In this document: positions 1 to 51,938 of the stretch, piece after piece | Layout of the letters: each line of letters begins with the position of its first letter | Numbering within the stretch: position 1 is the stretch's first letter | Notes under the pieces: generated by a model | Databases searched by the model: none | The model's input: the letters and a program-made list of their open reading frames with translations, nothing else | Told to the model about the DNA's origin: nothing | Made by a program: the position numbers and the translations under genes | NCBI GenBank assembly: GCA_033675545.1 | Contig: JAWDGP010005047.1 | Location: forward strand, 604,501 to 668,500 | Direction: 5' to 3' | Length of the DNA stretch: 64,000 bases | Source: Elysia crispata | Taxonomy: Eukaryota; Mollusca; Gastropoda; Plakobranchidae

Positions 1-1076
1 GGTCGTTGATATCAATGTCTGATCTGTTTTCTGTCATGCTAAAACTTGCCTGATGAGAACAAGTAGAATATGATACAATATCGAACTTGTTCAAAGAATT
101 GCTACATCAATATTGCACTTTATTTATGTCACAAAGAATATGAACTGGTGATATGGATAGCCAAAGGAGAGCAATGTAGACAAACTCTTCACAATATTGA
201 AATATGATATCTGGATAGACCTAGCCAAACAAATTAAGAGTGTACAATATATATATATCATTTTTTTAAAGACTAGATGTGGTTTCACCAAAAAAAAAAA
301 AAGAGAAAAAAAAAAGATTTGCCTCATATTTTATTCCTCGGTTATTCAATTATCCAGTTTAGGTCTCAACCTCTTTACTTCAAAACAACAAAGTTCATCT
401 CGAACTGTCAAAAGATTGTGGCTAGAAATCAAGATTAGATCTCATACATACTTGAGATAAATGATCTAATTCAGACTCATTCAAGACCATTCCACTTTAT
501 ACAAAACAAAAAAAGAGTCAGACAAAATTAAGTCTCCATAAAAGTAGAGTACTTGATATGAGAGCTTAAATCCTAGACACTAAACCTTTTAAAAATGCTA
601 CATCTTTTTTCACATCTAAATAAAATATTTGATGCACAAGAATAGTCTAGCATCCCTTAATTTTATCATAGTTTTATATAACATGAAAGCAATCGAAATT
701 AAGATCACACTTTGATTCTACCCATTCTCCTAACTTTTATAAAAGTTTGCTAAAAGTTTTTCTGTATCTCAATTTAGCTCTTTATCCTAGATTCTAGATC
801 CCAATTATGATCATAAATCTTTACCTTGATAGCTAAAAAGTATTGAAATACACAATTGTTCATTAAAGGGAGTTAAAAAGAAGACTGTTGCATTATTTTG
901 GAGGTGAGGTTTCATGGAACTCTTGCTATTTAAAATATTTTTCTGGAACTTAGTAATGAGCCAGAAATTTCCAACAAAAAAATCAATGGCTCATGAAATT
1001 TCACTGAAATAAGAAATGTTGAAATAATTAAATGAACAAGAAAAAATATATATATATCTGTATCCCAATGACTTAC
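1..1076 (-). other. Intron of the CHD7-like gene (partial)
   Basis: AT-rich intron following coding exon 9. It has an A-rich run near 290-315. I see no exon, RNA gene or mobile element in it. Confidence 0.7.
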
Positions 1077-31675
<30,599 letters not shown>

Positions 31676-32266
31676 TGCGCCACAATTGTCTGATCTAGAA
31701 TAACAAAAACATCATACGTAACATTTCATTACAATAAAAAAAAATATGTGTAATTTTTCATTAGGGAAATGATAACTGTTCTTTTTCCTCTTGATTTATC
31801 TTGGACCATTAATTTTATTTCTTTTTAAACTCTATTTCAGTTAGCATTATTAATTGCAACTTCAAATTTTTTATCTCATATCATTGAAACAATTTAATTT
31901 GAACTTATGGGTTAAAAGCATAGATTTTATGTTGACAAGTTTTTAAATGTCGGAAAGGTATTAATTTTCCATAATTAGTACATGAAATGAAAAGGAACTT
32001 ATTGTAAAATCCTTAGAGTTAGACAAAAAGTATTAATGCTTTGAGAATGAAAAGTAAAAATGACATATGAAAAATGAATATATACCTATCTTACTGGGAG
32101 AGGAAGCTCTAAAGAACATTAAAACCAATCAAAGAGAAAAAAAAAAAAAAAAAGCAAACAACATTTAAAAAAGGTTGACTTAGTTCAACCTCCTATTTCA
32201 CAAAAAAAATGTGCTCTAATTTTTTCAGACTTTATTTTATAATAATACTAGTATTTATACACTAAC

Positions 32267-32339
32267 CTTATTCAAAATGGTCAAAGATTCTTCATCATTG
32301 CCATCAGGGAAAAGTCGGTACTGCTCAGTACGTCAGTAC
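32267..32339 (-). other. CHD7: Probable 5' UTR exon of the CHD7-like gene
   Basis: A 73-base block is bounded on the minus strand by a good acceptor (CTTTCTCTTCAG) and a good donor (TAAG|GTTAGTG). It lies 572 bases upstream of coding exon 1 and has no frame open through to the start codon, so it would be non-coding leader. No transcript supports it. Confidence 0.5.
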
Positions 32340-33954
32340 CTGAAGAGAAAGAAATAAAAAAGAATTTAAAAAAAAAATTTTTTACTGCCAGGTTCATCTT
32401 GAACTCAACTTCATCATTGCATCTTAAATCTGGACATTGCTTTGCAAACAAGTACTTCTGTGGTTCCAGGCAGGCAAGCTTCTATGACATGGATTGGCTA
32501 AAATGAGGTTTGGCATGAAGAACTTTGCTTCAGGACTGCACTATCTCTTTTGTCATATAGCGGTTTGGCAAGGGAAGACTACTTGCTTCAATACTAGAAT
32601 ATGAGAGCTTTATTTTCTCTTTTTGCATAAAAAAGATTATGAGATTTGCTGGAATGTTTATACATGTATCAGTTTGGCAATGTAGAGCTGCTTTTCATCA
32701 TAGGACTGCACACATGATAGTATGCTACCAAGATTTTTTTTCCATATATAAATGTTGATGAATATTGCTATATGTAAGGATGTGGTGTAGGGTTCCCTTA
32801 AAATGAAAATCAAGGGCCTAAACAAGTAAAATTTTATCAGTTTCCCACCCTCTCTATATATTGAGACCACTCCTGTCAAAAGTCTGGCAAACTTGAGGCC
32901 TTAGTTTTGCTTTACTAAAAGTAATCTTATGTGCATATTGTTGTCAAATAATTTTCCAAAGAAGATCTACCAATATTTTATCATTTCTTTAAATGTTCAA
33001 TCTCGATGCTTAACTATCACGTAACTGATCCATTTTCAAGAGCACTCACATTTGAGACTTTGCAGGTAACGTTTAACCCCTTTAAAGCAACATAGTCAAA
33101 AGGTGAGGTGCCCTTTTAAAGGTACCAATACTTATTTCGAAATTATTTACAGGCACTATGTTGAAAATTTTTTTTGCATACCCTGAGAGAACTGTTGTGA
33201 TGAAATCCCAACCCCCACCCTTCCTGCCTCCATACCTTGACATTTCTGGAGAGGTTGAAGATGTGTTATTTTAAGTAGTTTTTATTTTTGAATGCATAGT
33301 TTCAGATTTTGAAAACAATAACACAAAGTTTTAAGACAAAAAAAAAAACAATGGCTAGAATGTAGCAGCACTTTTGAGCATCTAATTTCTTAACTGTTAA
33401 CTTATCTTATTGAATTAATATGTAAAAAAAATCAATGGAAATCTGTACACATAAGCTTTATCTTGGCCTTGCAGTTTTTAGATTTTTAGATAGTCTTCTT
33501 TTTATCCACCCAGTCCAAAGAAAATAATATAATGTTACCTTAAAGTGTAACAATGTTTGTACCCTCAAAATCTTCTAAACACTACCATTAGGCCTATCTT
33601 TCATTCCTTGAGTCTAAAATTTCCAGATTGCAAAAATATTTGCAACATCAATCTGTCCTAAGTGGTTAATATTTGATCAGTATATCTCATAGCATAAAAT
33701 AGATCTTAAATTTATGTTAAGTTTAATCATTTCAACATGAGATACCACACACAAAACAGGTTGTATGGTACTCTTCCATATGATTTATAATTTGAAGATC
33801 AATTTATTGGCATTGTGACTATGGCAGCCTAATAGAAGTCTTGCAAAAAAAGAATCTTTAAGTTAGCTACAGATCCAAACTAATTGTCCAAATCTCGATT
33901 TGATTAGACCTTGATTACATCCATCCTTTTATTTTACACTAGCTTATAATAAAG

Positions 33955-34165
33955 ATTTGAATCTAATCTTGATCTAGATTCTAAATTTTTAAGATCTTCA
34001 TGTATCTAGAATCTAGATTTCTAGATCTAGAGTCTAGATCTAGAAGTTAGGCCTGACAAACATGTCTCTTGTCTACATTTGAAATCTACAATTAGGTCTA
34101 GGTAAAGATCTTTGAGTCTAGATGAACAGGTAATTTCGATCGATCTAAATCTAGAATATAGAGTC
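33955..34165. repeat. TAGATC-rich degenerate repeat cluster
   Basis: Dense TCTAGATC, GATCTAGA and TCTAGAATCTAG words. It sits in the probable first intron of the CHD leader. Confidence 0.55.
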
Positions 34166-34589
34166 TAGTCAAGCTCTGGATGATGTTAAGTCTAATCTGA
34201 AGAACACCAACACAAAGTATGTTTACATGCCAACTGAAAACACGTGTAAAATATTGAAAACAAACCAAGTGACTGCCACTGCTAATAATGATGATCTTCA
34301 AATAGAAAAGAAAACATCAGTCAATGTATCGTGATAGCCATGACCGGTTACATTCTGGTTCTTAGTCTGAACAAAGCCGACGTTGCTTTAGAACGCCATT
34401 TCTATTCAACTTGTGATGATTTTTTTTTACCTTTTTTTTTATTTTAGTCACCTCTGTTGAGCTGAGCCAAAATTAGGGGCAACTCGCTGATGAGTGATAA
34501 AGAAAATAATAAAACATTCACTTTAATAAAAACCATGAATGCTTGACACACAAATATAGAAAGAGGCACTGAAAAGATACCAATTTTAC

Positions 34590-34690
34590 CTGGGTATTTT
34601 GATGAGAAAGATATTTTAGTCATTGATGATTTAGTAGAACACGGCCACTCAACATCTTTCATTTACGAATCTCTAGCGTGCGTGAGGTAC
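34590..34690 (-). other. CHD7: Candidate first (non-coding) exon of the CHD7-like gene
   Basis: On the minus strand a donor CCCAG|GTAAAA ends at 34590. Upstream of it, about 90 bases away, sits a TATATAAAG-like box (34711-34720) and a CCAAT box. A leader starting near 34685 could splice to 32339. It would contain an upstream ATG (near 34662) whose frame, after that splice, closes in the 32267-32339 exon. The model is built only from sequence motifs. Confidence 0.35.
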
Positions 34691-34694
34691 AGTG

Positions 34695-35165
34695 TCTGTG
34701 ATTGGTCAATCTTTATATAGTAACATTTTTATTTGCCAATTTCCTTGTGTTTTCAAGGGATAAACGCTAATTCATTCATCTTTCACAAAATGCTGGTGAT
34801 AAATTTTGGCAATCTTAATCATTCCATGAGAAAATAACATGAAATTCCATTTAATTCAGGTGGTAAAATAATCTTTCTACTCAACCAAGAGAGCCAATCA
34901 GAAATTCGGAAAGATTGCACTCTGGAAAGAAAGTGCTGTGACCTGAACCCGCGTCGAACCAATCAAAAAGCGCTAACTTTTAGACGCCCGGATGTAATTG
35001 CTAATTTTAGTTTTCACAGCGTCGCTTCGGTGATCGGGCTCTTCCGAGCCGCAACGGGAAGTGCCTGTCGGAACATGACTGGAATTTTTTTTTCTCTCGG
35101 GGGAGGGGTGGGGGGGGGGGGTTGCCGGCGCCGGGGGGGGGGGGGGGGGAAGGGGGGGGGTTTGG
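34695..35165. promoter_or_regulatory. Promoter-like zone between the CHD7-like gene and the chromodomain-membrane gene
   Basis: The zone has CCAAT boxes in both orientations: 34701-34705 reads CCAAT on the minus strand, while 34894-34898 and 34959-34963 read it on the plus strand. A TATA-like motif faces the CHD gene (34711-34720, minus). CpG density rises around 34950-35075 (CGTCGCTTCGG, CCGAGCCGCAACGGG), and a long G-run follows. It stands out in an otherwise AT-rich window. Which gene or genes it drives is inferred from position. Confidence 0.45.
35099..35160 (+). repeat. G-run tract with CCGGCGCCGG palindrome
   Basis: About 62 bases that are almost all G in five runs, interrupted by a 10-base palindrome CCGGCGCCGG near the middle. 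Such runs can form G-quadruplexes. Homopolymers this long are also frequent sites of sequencing or assembly error. Confidence 0.85.
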
Positions 35166-35523
35166 GACGGAGAAAAACTCTCGATACTTTTATTTAAAGC
35201 GCATAAAATGTACCAAATACGATGTCTTCACAAGGATTTAAACGAGACAATGTTTTATAATTTTATTTTTTTCATGGCCGTTATAAAATTATCTAAGAGT
35301 TTTTTTTTACAGTTGCACATGCATCTTCGAGTTTAAATCTGGTACAGAGTAATACTAATAGACTTGCTTTGTTTCTTTTTTTTTAAATAAGTTTAACAAT
35401 AATTATTCCCAGTAAATCAATTTCAAGCTTGAGGATCAGTGTTTTCAAAGGTCAAGGTAAAGTTACTGTTTATGTTGTAATGTAACATGTCATAGCGAAA
35501 ATAGCGCGGACATTTATATATAA

Positions 35524-35538
35524 AGAATCGAGTGTGTA

Positions 35539-35584
<46 letters not shown>

Positions 35585-35597
35585 CACACTCGATTCT
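35524..35597. repeat. (TA)n hairpin with perfect 17 bp inverted arms
   Basis: AGAATCGAGTGTGTAAT (35524-35540) and its exact reverse complement (35581-35597) flank about 40 bases of (TA)n. As the TA core is itself self-complementary, the whole 74 bases can fold into one hairpin or cruciform. Confidence 0.9.
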
Positions 35598-36062
35598 GGT
35601 TGAAGAGGCGGTTGTTGATATACCGGTAACTGAATTCTAATTTTATCCATTCATCTTTTATCTCATCCTATTGCTCGCTTTTAAATGCTTGACTAATAGG
35701 AAATATACATATATTGCGTTTTCTATATTCTGTGTGCCACAGTATTTTCTTTTTTTTTTTTTTTTAATTAGAGGTACAAGCATAAACAGACGAGATATAA
35801 GGAGAGAGATCCAAATAGTGAATGAGTTGAAGCATTAGCCTTGGTTGAGGCCTCATCTTTGCAAATCCGCCCTGTTCGACGAGACGTAATTTATATTTAG
35901 AAAAGCCCGAGTTCAGTTTTTGTTTTTGCTTTGTTTTTTGTTGTTTTTTTTTATGTGAGCGGTCTATATCAAGCAACAAAACTAACAAACATATCTTATG
36001 CTATTTTCAAACAACTTAGTTTCCTGGATTTTGTCTTGTGTGCATGTGTGTTTGTGTGGAGA

Positions 36063-36207
36063 CAAAGAGAGAGAGAGAGAGAGAGAGAGAACGTAGAGAG
36101 ACATTCATATTTTAAGCACATGATTGCTTGTTTAAATAAGTATAGTCAGCTAATACATTTTCTAAAATCCAGAAGTTCGTATAATTGCATAACATCTTAA
36201 TTAATTT

Positions 36208-36252
<45 letters not shown>
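36063..36252. repeat. (GA)n and (TA)n microsatellites
   Basis: A GA run of about 13 units (36065-36090) and a TA run of about 17 units (36215-36250) in the intergenic interval. Confidence 0.9.
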
Positions 36253-36256
<4 letters not shown>

Positions 36257-37804
36257 TTATATTTATATCTTAGAAGTTAAGAATTCCCGAAAGCAGTGCA
36301 TCTAAGGGCTCTTTTAATACCTTTTTTTAAAGGTTTAAAAGTTTCCTAAGACATGGCCCATAAAATCAAAATTCTCACTCAGGCAATGGTAATAAGAATT
36401 AACTTCACTAATATTTTCCTGGCAAGTAGGCTATGTTGACCTCTCGCTCAACTATTTGAGCTGAGCGAAATCCAACCCAAGCACTCTGACATTTGAATAA
36501 TCAAAATTGGTTTTCTAAACATCTTTTTAAAAATTGTACTTGGATCTCGGATTAAGAAATAAAAGATCCTGTCAATGCGGCCTGCATGCATTACAAGCAT
36601 GATTCCCTGGTGAAATGAATAGGTGGGGAAAATATTTACATCGTAAAGAGAAAACTTCACAGCAAAAATAAATTAATTATATCTTCCAGAACTTTTCAAG
36701 TTCATGTAACAGCTTTGACGTGTATAGAAGTTTACGGCATTCTTTCTGTTATAAATGGAGCAAAAAAGCGGTGCTTTTTTTATGCAGCCCTCATTTGGTT
36801 TCCCTCTCCATCGAGATCAAATCAAGTGGTGTTGGTGTAATCTAACGCAGATATAATGTAGTGTGCAACATGATGCACTAACATTTTTTTCTTCAATTAA
36901 AAAAAAAAAATTATCAAAAGCAAAAAAAAATAAGATGCCTTTTTTTACGCAACTTTCATTAGTTTATCTCTTCTCTGAGGCGTATCAATAGTTCTGATCG
37001 CTTCTTCTGTAGATTTTATGGTCCGTAAGGAGGTACTCATAAGGTGGCATATTTAATTTTACACTTTAAACAACGAGCTATACATGCACCTATATTTAAT
37101 TCACAACGCAAAGTTTCGATTATTTCGGATTGATTTTTGTGATTATTTGATTTTGCTTTTTTAAATTCCAAAGCTCCTGAATATACTGTATTGTGTAAGC
37201 CTTATTTTGATTTCATAAAGAGACTTGTCACACGTTAATAAATAAATTCAAAACGAAACTTTATATTTCATGGAAGATGGCCTACTTTTTTTTTCAAGCC
37301 ATTTTTGAGTGTTCTCTTCGACCAAATTATCATTAACAGATTACAGTGTACATAATTACTTTGAAGGCTGATACTTGTTGAGTTTCATTTCGTTTATTGA
37401 AAAGCACCTCTGTTTACAATGGCTCGTTCAATAACATGCCAACTGCAGCAAAAGAAAATGAATTTTCAAGATCATCTTTTAAGCCTGAACTCATAATTGA
37501 AAAAAAGATGTTTAGATCAAAATCAATAAATTAACATTAAAATACATAATATTAGAAGATGTAACTTGTTTATTGTTGTTTTTGCTGTTTGTTTGCTTGT
37601 TTTGTTTTTCATGTAACATGTAGGAGTCCGACGAGGTATTTAATTTAAGCAAATAGACCTAATTTAGGACATGTTTGGTGATACCATCTTCCACACCAGC
37701 TCTAAAGAAGATAGATTAGCAGTTCTCCGAAGAAGAAAGACCAATGAAGCCAAAGAGGCAACATCAGTCTAAACAAGCTAACTTTCTAAGCATAAGCGGT
37801 CAAC

Positions 37805-45422
<7,618 letters not shown>

Positions 45423-46971
45423 GAAATCTGCTTTTAATTAGATTTTGGTTGTTAGCAAGGAAAGTTTTTTTTTTTATTTTGTTCCTTTCATTTATGTCTT
45501 TGTAGTGTTCCTGTTTCACAGATAATTATAACTAATTGTGTTTTGTTCTGAGAGAATTTTTACCTTTCAGTTCCACTTACTTGACAAAGTTTTAGATTGA
45601 ACACAATGTAACTTCTGATATCAGATGAAATTTAAGGCAAAAGTTTAGGGCATGCTTTTTTTCTTCCCATAATCTAGTGCATTGAACAATAATAAGGATT
45701 TAAAAGCATTTGACAGGTTTTATGTCTTTTCTTTCTATTTTCTTGGTCCCATGTAAGACTTCCTTGCCTAGTGGTTGTTTAATTTAGTTTTGGTTGAAAA
45801 CTTAACAAAAATGATGTTTTGAGTTTATCCATTTGAACTAATTTTTATACCATATGTAAAAGTCTGTTTCAGTTTGATTTTGTGTTTTGATTGCTGTGTT
45901 CTCTTTTCTATTTATTTAATTTTTTTTTTTTTTTAATCATATCCTTCTTGAGTGAGAGACTTCTTAATCAAAAGTCTAATGCAGCTGTTACCTCCCATTC
46001 TAGTCCATAGTGCACTACTCTTCCCCTTCCCCCCTCCCCCCCAAAAAAAAAAAAAAAGAAAAAGAAAACTAACAAAGAACAACTTATTGTATAAGCTGTT
46101 CTATGTAGGTTTTGTTGCTAAGTCAGTTTAATTTTACCATCAAGATTGATGCTTGTTCTTTCTAATTTCATCGCTAGCTCTGGTCATCTTTACTCGGCAT
46201 GATTTATGAAAAGATGTTCTAAGATGGGATAGAAATAGTTTGGCATGATGCCACAACATAGTTTCTCTTGAGATTTGGCTTAATAATGTGGCTTGTTAAC
46301 TCAATGCTGAAAGATGAAGTAGGCAGCACAATGCACACTGTATGTCCTATGAGATTAATGCTAGGAATGTTCACCATCACACACTGCTGGTTTCTTAATC
46401 GATTTTTGTAACCTGAGCCATCTTCCCGTGAAATTAAAAAAATAATCTAGGTAGGATGTTTTGCAAGCTCTCAACGTTCCTAAGTACCTGAGATAAGGAT
46501 TTTAAAATTTTTAGAGTTCATAGTTATCCATTTGTATCTTTTACATTTTCAATCGGTGCACATGTTGGACCAATGCAATGACATATACTGATCTATGTAT
46601 CATCAATGTCTGTTCAAAAATGAGTAAATGAATTTTTGGACAAGTGATCTTAAGAGGGATTGCTAATTGGCAAAGACAAATTTCTCATTTGACTTTCCTA
46701 TTGATTATGATTGAGAGAACATTCCAGGCAATATCTGTTAATGTCACTTTATTTTTCAATCTGTCACAAATGTCTTGCATGCTTGTTCTTTTTTTTTTGG
46801 CTGTACAAATATGATTATCATATATCCACCTTTAGCCCTCCATCAACTTGTGTCAGTATTGCATTGCTTAGCTGCATTTTTTAAATAGTAATTGAATATC
46901 ACACATAGCATCATTTGGCAACTTATCTCATCTTCTCCCTTCCTCTTCATAACCTACAATACTCCTAGAAG

Positions 46972-46977
46972 AATAAA
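46972..46977 (+). terminator. Candidate polyadenylation signal AATAAA
   Basis: Hexamer about 1.5 kb downstream of the stop codon. The motif is common by chance in AT-rich sequence. Confidence 0.25.
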
Positions 46978-49900
46978 AAAATTATATGTACATATATTCA
47001 GTCTGCATCTTTTATAAAATTATTATGAAGCATCGAAACTTGCACTTATATTAATCAGGTCAGTGCCAGTGCTGTATAATTTTTTTAAAAATAACAGATG
47101 TTTATATGTTGTGGGTGTTATGTAGTTTTATACTCAGTTATTGTGGAATGAATGTTTTTTGCTGAGGCCATGTTTAAGATAAGAATTCTTTTTTTTTTTT
47201 CAAAGGGTTTACAATTTTAATGAAAATTACACATTTTTTACAACCAAAGATGATTGTACGTGCAGGCACAAAACAAAATTTTCTTTGTCTGCATGTATGA
47301 TTTGAATAACCATTTTCAACCAGCTGAATTGGTTTATTTTATGAACTCTCACACAAATATTGCTTCTACTCTCCAGTTACCATCCTGATTCAATATTGTA
47401 AGATGACGAATGTTGCCATCCCTCTCCTTGACTTTTCTATAAAGATTTAGTCATTTGATTGATATAAAAACTTTAGTTTATACCCTTTATTTTTCAATGG
47501 GTTCTGATGGAAGAAATTTCAGGCGTTACTTCAAAGCTACATGTATATTGTTTTTAAGTTGCTTTTTAGTTTTGATTGACATGAAGCAAATCAATTTTTA
47601 TATCAACCACCCATAAAGTGATGAGTAATATAGGTTTCAGCCTGTAGTTGCAATTATATATGACTCATTCTCAAAAAGTCGCGTCAATTTTTTTAACTTG
47701 GGGCTATATTTTCATTTTGTATTTTTATACATAAAATGTATGTTTTTTATAGTGTAAGCATCCTAAGGATTGGATAAAATTATTCTAAATATAGTTGAGC
47801 ATCTCATTTTAGAAAGAAAGCAATATTTTTCCAATATTGTCATAAATACTTGGACATAATGATGACACAAATTTTGCCATATTTCATAATTTTGTTTTAT
47901 GAATTATGTCCCTTCTTGATTTTCAAAAGGTAAATTGAGTTAAATACTATGCAAGTATGTCTAAATATTGAACTGAAAAAAAAAGGGAAAACAAACTTTG
48001 TGTCACTGTTACATCTAAGTCAATCAGTGCCATAGAAGTTTTTTTTTTTCAACAGTCATATTAATTCAATATCTGATCACATTAAGCAGAAAATTCTTAT
48101 TGGAAACATGAAATAAACAAAAAAATAAAACAGTTTTGCTCTCAAAAGAATTGATGACATAAATTGTGTCATCATTACATCTAAGAACTGACTAATGCAA
48201 AATATAGAACTTTGTCAGTTAAAATTGCCCTTAGGTATAATTTAACATAGATCTAGGCCTACTTAAGTTATTTCAAGCACCAAATGTAGAAAAGCCTATC
48301 TCTAGTATATTCCAGTATTTGTAACGTAGACTTTATCTAGATCTAGCAAATGTATTCATCTAAACTGCCTCATACACATTCAAACTAGTTATTATCCAAA
48401 ACAAAAACTCTCTGAGCTTTAAAATTCGTTTAAAATTGCTTTTTAGATAAGTCTCCTAAAGGATGAAATGGATGAAATAGTTTTAGGGTACGTATCAATG
48501 ACTGAAACCTGGCTTGTGTCACACGTGCCCATTTTGCTTTGATGGTGCCCAATTAAATATATGTAGTTTTAACTGCAAATGCTATTAAAGATTTGAATAT
48601 TTAAACAATCTGATTCAGTGTAAAATTTAATCACACCAAAATATCAACGTATTTATCACATTTATATCTCGGAGGTATCTCTGATCTTAGACATATCACA
48701 TTTCAGTGCGTTTAAACAGAAAGACACCAAAAAAGAAATCTAGGAAAAATTTTCGCTCCTGCTCCAGCAGATGTGGACTTTATTGAGTTGTCTATCGAAA
48801 GTAGAAAGTTCTGACTCTGTCAGAGAATCGAAATAGGCGTTGGTGAATCAGTGATAGCTGCGATCTTAGACATATCGCAATGACACAGGCATGGAATACT
48901 GAGGAACAGACCTTTATTTTCAGCTCAGTTGGAATAATATTATGCCAAAGAAGCTTCTAAAATAAAGTTTGATGCATGGCAATGCTGATGAATCAGTTTA
49001 AATCAATTATCATATCTCGTTGAGAGTTATTAAAAGGCTTTTATTTCAATGGGCCTTGATGACACAATGCAATACATCAAAGTAGAGCAGGAAAATATTG
49101 TCATTGCAAAACAGTGTTCCTTTCCTCAATGATGAATCAAGAAATATGCTCTTTAATCATTCCTTTTGTAAAATCAATTACCATTTTATTCTAAAAACAA
49201 ACTAGACAAAAGCTGAAGGTCAGAGAAAATCACACCCAAATATGTTACAAAAATCCCCAAGAAAAACTGTTTTTTTTTTGTTTTGAACATCTGATAAATT
49301 TTATACGACACGCATGAACAACGTGATATTGCTGGAAATATCTCTTTATTATATGTGCAAAGTGTAGGACTTAAAAATCTTAATTTAAATTCTGATATGT
49401 TGTGACTATGGTTGAAAAAAGGCACCTTTTGAGAATGAGTCATATCCCACTCCCATCTTTGAATTCTATCGTCTATATATTTTTTATGATAGCAATACAA
49501 AAGTTAATCTTGTCCAGCTTTATCATGACATTTCATCAAACATAGTAGGTATACATGAGTATGTGTTGGTCTAATTTAGTTTCCAGACTGATCACATTCT
49601 CAGTTTTTGATTCATTAAACTATCAGCTTTGGTATTGTTATTATTTTGATACAAAAAAAATAACAATAAAATTTACGAAAAGAAAAAAAGAATGGCATTT
49701 ATGAATTATTTATTTCAGGGAACACTTTTTCATAGGATTTTGTATTTCATTCATCTGTTTAAAACTGCTTTCAAGGGAAGGAAAAAGAAAGGAACAGTAA
49801 ATATCATGAGGCCTATGTCAAAATATTTCTCAGATCTTCAAGCATTAAATTTCATTTTCTTTTGTTCAACTGCACATTGGACCAACATCTGTATAGAGAT

Positions 49901-51877
49901 TCATTGCATTTGATTTTGAAAGTTTGTATTTCTCTATTCTTCATATAAATTTATAAGGAGGTCTATACATATAAATGTAATGCAGGATCCATTTTTTGCC
50001 AAATGCCCATTCTGTTCCACTAAAAGTTGCAAGTTTGTTCCACGCTTTGTTTTTAGGGTCAAACAGAAATGCACTTTGTACACCATTGTTAAACATGACT
50101 GAAAGATTTCTACTTCTTGACCATAGCTAGAAGATTGAGCTTTGAGAAAAGGGTTTAAACACTATATTGTTCCTGGACTCAACCTTTTCTAATGAAGATT
50201 TGTTTGTTGGGTTTAAAACGAGAAAAGCAAGCAAGAAAAAAAGAGACCTGATCCATGTGATCTTGTTTTCTGAAACTAAGACGGCTGTGTTAAGCTAAGA
50301 TTTTGGAAAAATCCATGAGTTGAGAGGATGATCAGCGGAAGTTTTCTGAATTTACATGTAGGCTGTGATTGTCTCAACTTCAAGAGGGTTCAAATATTTG
50401 TCTGATGAAGAGACTTTTAATCTCTTTCCAAAATTCAAGTCAACATAATTGGAGTTTTGGGCAGCTTTGATATCTAATCTTTGAAACAAACTGTGAACTC
50501 TTAAAACAAAGAAATGAGATGCACAAGGTATTGCAGTGTGCCCTGTCTGTAGTTTAGTACATGTAATAATTTAACAGGGCTAGAAGACAAGAATTAATAC
50601 ACATATATATTAGAGTTATAGAACGTCAAAGAAAAATTGATGAAGATATGTAATTATTTTGTTAAATTGCTTTGGAAAGGTAGATAAGCTATTTACGAAA
50701 AATAGTTGGATTTGATTTTTTTTTAATGTGCAAGGGCTTTTTGTCTATTTAAAAAAAAATCGAATCACAAGAAGTTTGATTTTAAATCTGCAGTATTAGA
50801 AGGGGAAATCATTCGTAATCAGTTTTACTTTTAACACAAATTTGGAGCACCTCTTGCGGATCATGAAGACACAGATTATTTCATGAACAATAAAATTAAT
50901 GTGAGGTGAAACTAAGGTTTTACACTTACACAGTTACAGTAATAGAAAGAATCTATTGGAACATGAGACTGGGTGTAGAAACATTGTCAATTTTGACTTT
51001 ATTAATAATTTTCTTATACATGGAAAAGACATGACAGAAAAAAAAGGTGGGACAGGGCAAAGCCCTTAATATTCAAACTGCATGCGGGTTGATGATAAGA
51101 AACGTGGTGCTTGCATGTTTTGTGTTAAAGCAAGAGAACACTGAAGTTAAAATCTGGGCAATATTTTGCACCCCCAGACTATAGTTGATGTTAATTTATT
51201 TAAAAATTGCTAATGCTATGCATCATCCTGCGCTTGTGGGTTTCATACAATGTAAACAAAAGTTTAAAAACTATATGGATGGTATACCTCCTATAAATCG
51301 CTTATTAGTAATTATTATGTAATGTGAATAAACATTTATTTTAGCCAAGTTGAATACACAGAGCTTAAAATTATGGAAGCAACAGAGATTATAACATTTT
51401 CATAAGTTGAGAGGGTTGACCAAAGGGTCGAACTATGTACATCTCTCTTATAATTTCAATAAAATTATCTGATATGATAATTGGGATTCTTTTTACAAGA
51501 GCGGTAACAGACATACCAGATAACAAAGATCGCACGATAGTTTCATTCCACCCTTTAGTACATGTACCATGTACTTACTAACTTATTACATATGTTCACA
51601 CCATTGTGTCATGTCAGTACAATTGGCGTTGTTTGAGTCTAAGGATGTGGCCTTACCAAGTCCTGCTATAGCTGATTTTTCCACTTTGTTCTCGGCACTT
51701 GCCCTCAATCATGTGTGAATGGAACGTGTAGACTACATTCTGCTGGGTGAGCAATATCTGTCATTTCAAGAACTGCTTCTGGCATAGACTACCCATGGTT
51801 TAAAAAACAGACAAAACAGTTCACACTATGTAGCCCTACAGGTATTACAGAAAGATTCAAAATCCTAAAAAAAAGAG

Positions 51878-51923
<46 letters not shown>

Positions 51924-51938
51924 CAGACAGACAGACAG
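51878..51938 (+). repeat. (GA)n-(ACAG)n compound microsatellite
   Basis: About 20 GA units followed by several CAGA units. Confidence 0.9.

Larger units (their letters stand above)
31695..34589 (-). other. 5' UTR introns of the CHD7-like gene
   Basis: Two presumed leader introns (31695-32266 and 32340-34589). They are AT-rich with no coding signal beyond the TAGATC cluster already listed. Confidence 0.45.
35166..37620. other. Intergenic interval between the two divergent chromodomain genes
   Basis: Apart from the hairpin and microsatellites listed, this is AT-rich sequence with no coding signal. It may include distal promoter or leader exons of the plus-strand gene. A candidate acceptor (CATGTAG|GAGTCC) stands at about 37623. 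Confidence 0.5.

Noticed and set aside
34444..34662. 72-codon minus-strand frame at the candidate CHD first exon
   Set aside because: It crosses a likely donor and has no homology; at most its first part is an upstream frame in the leader.
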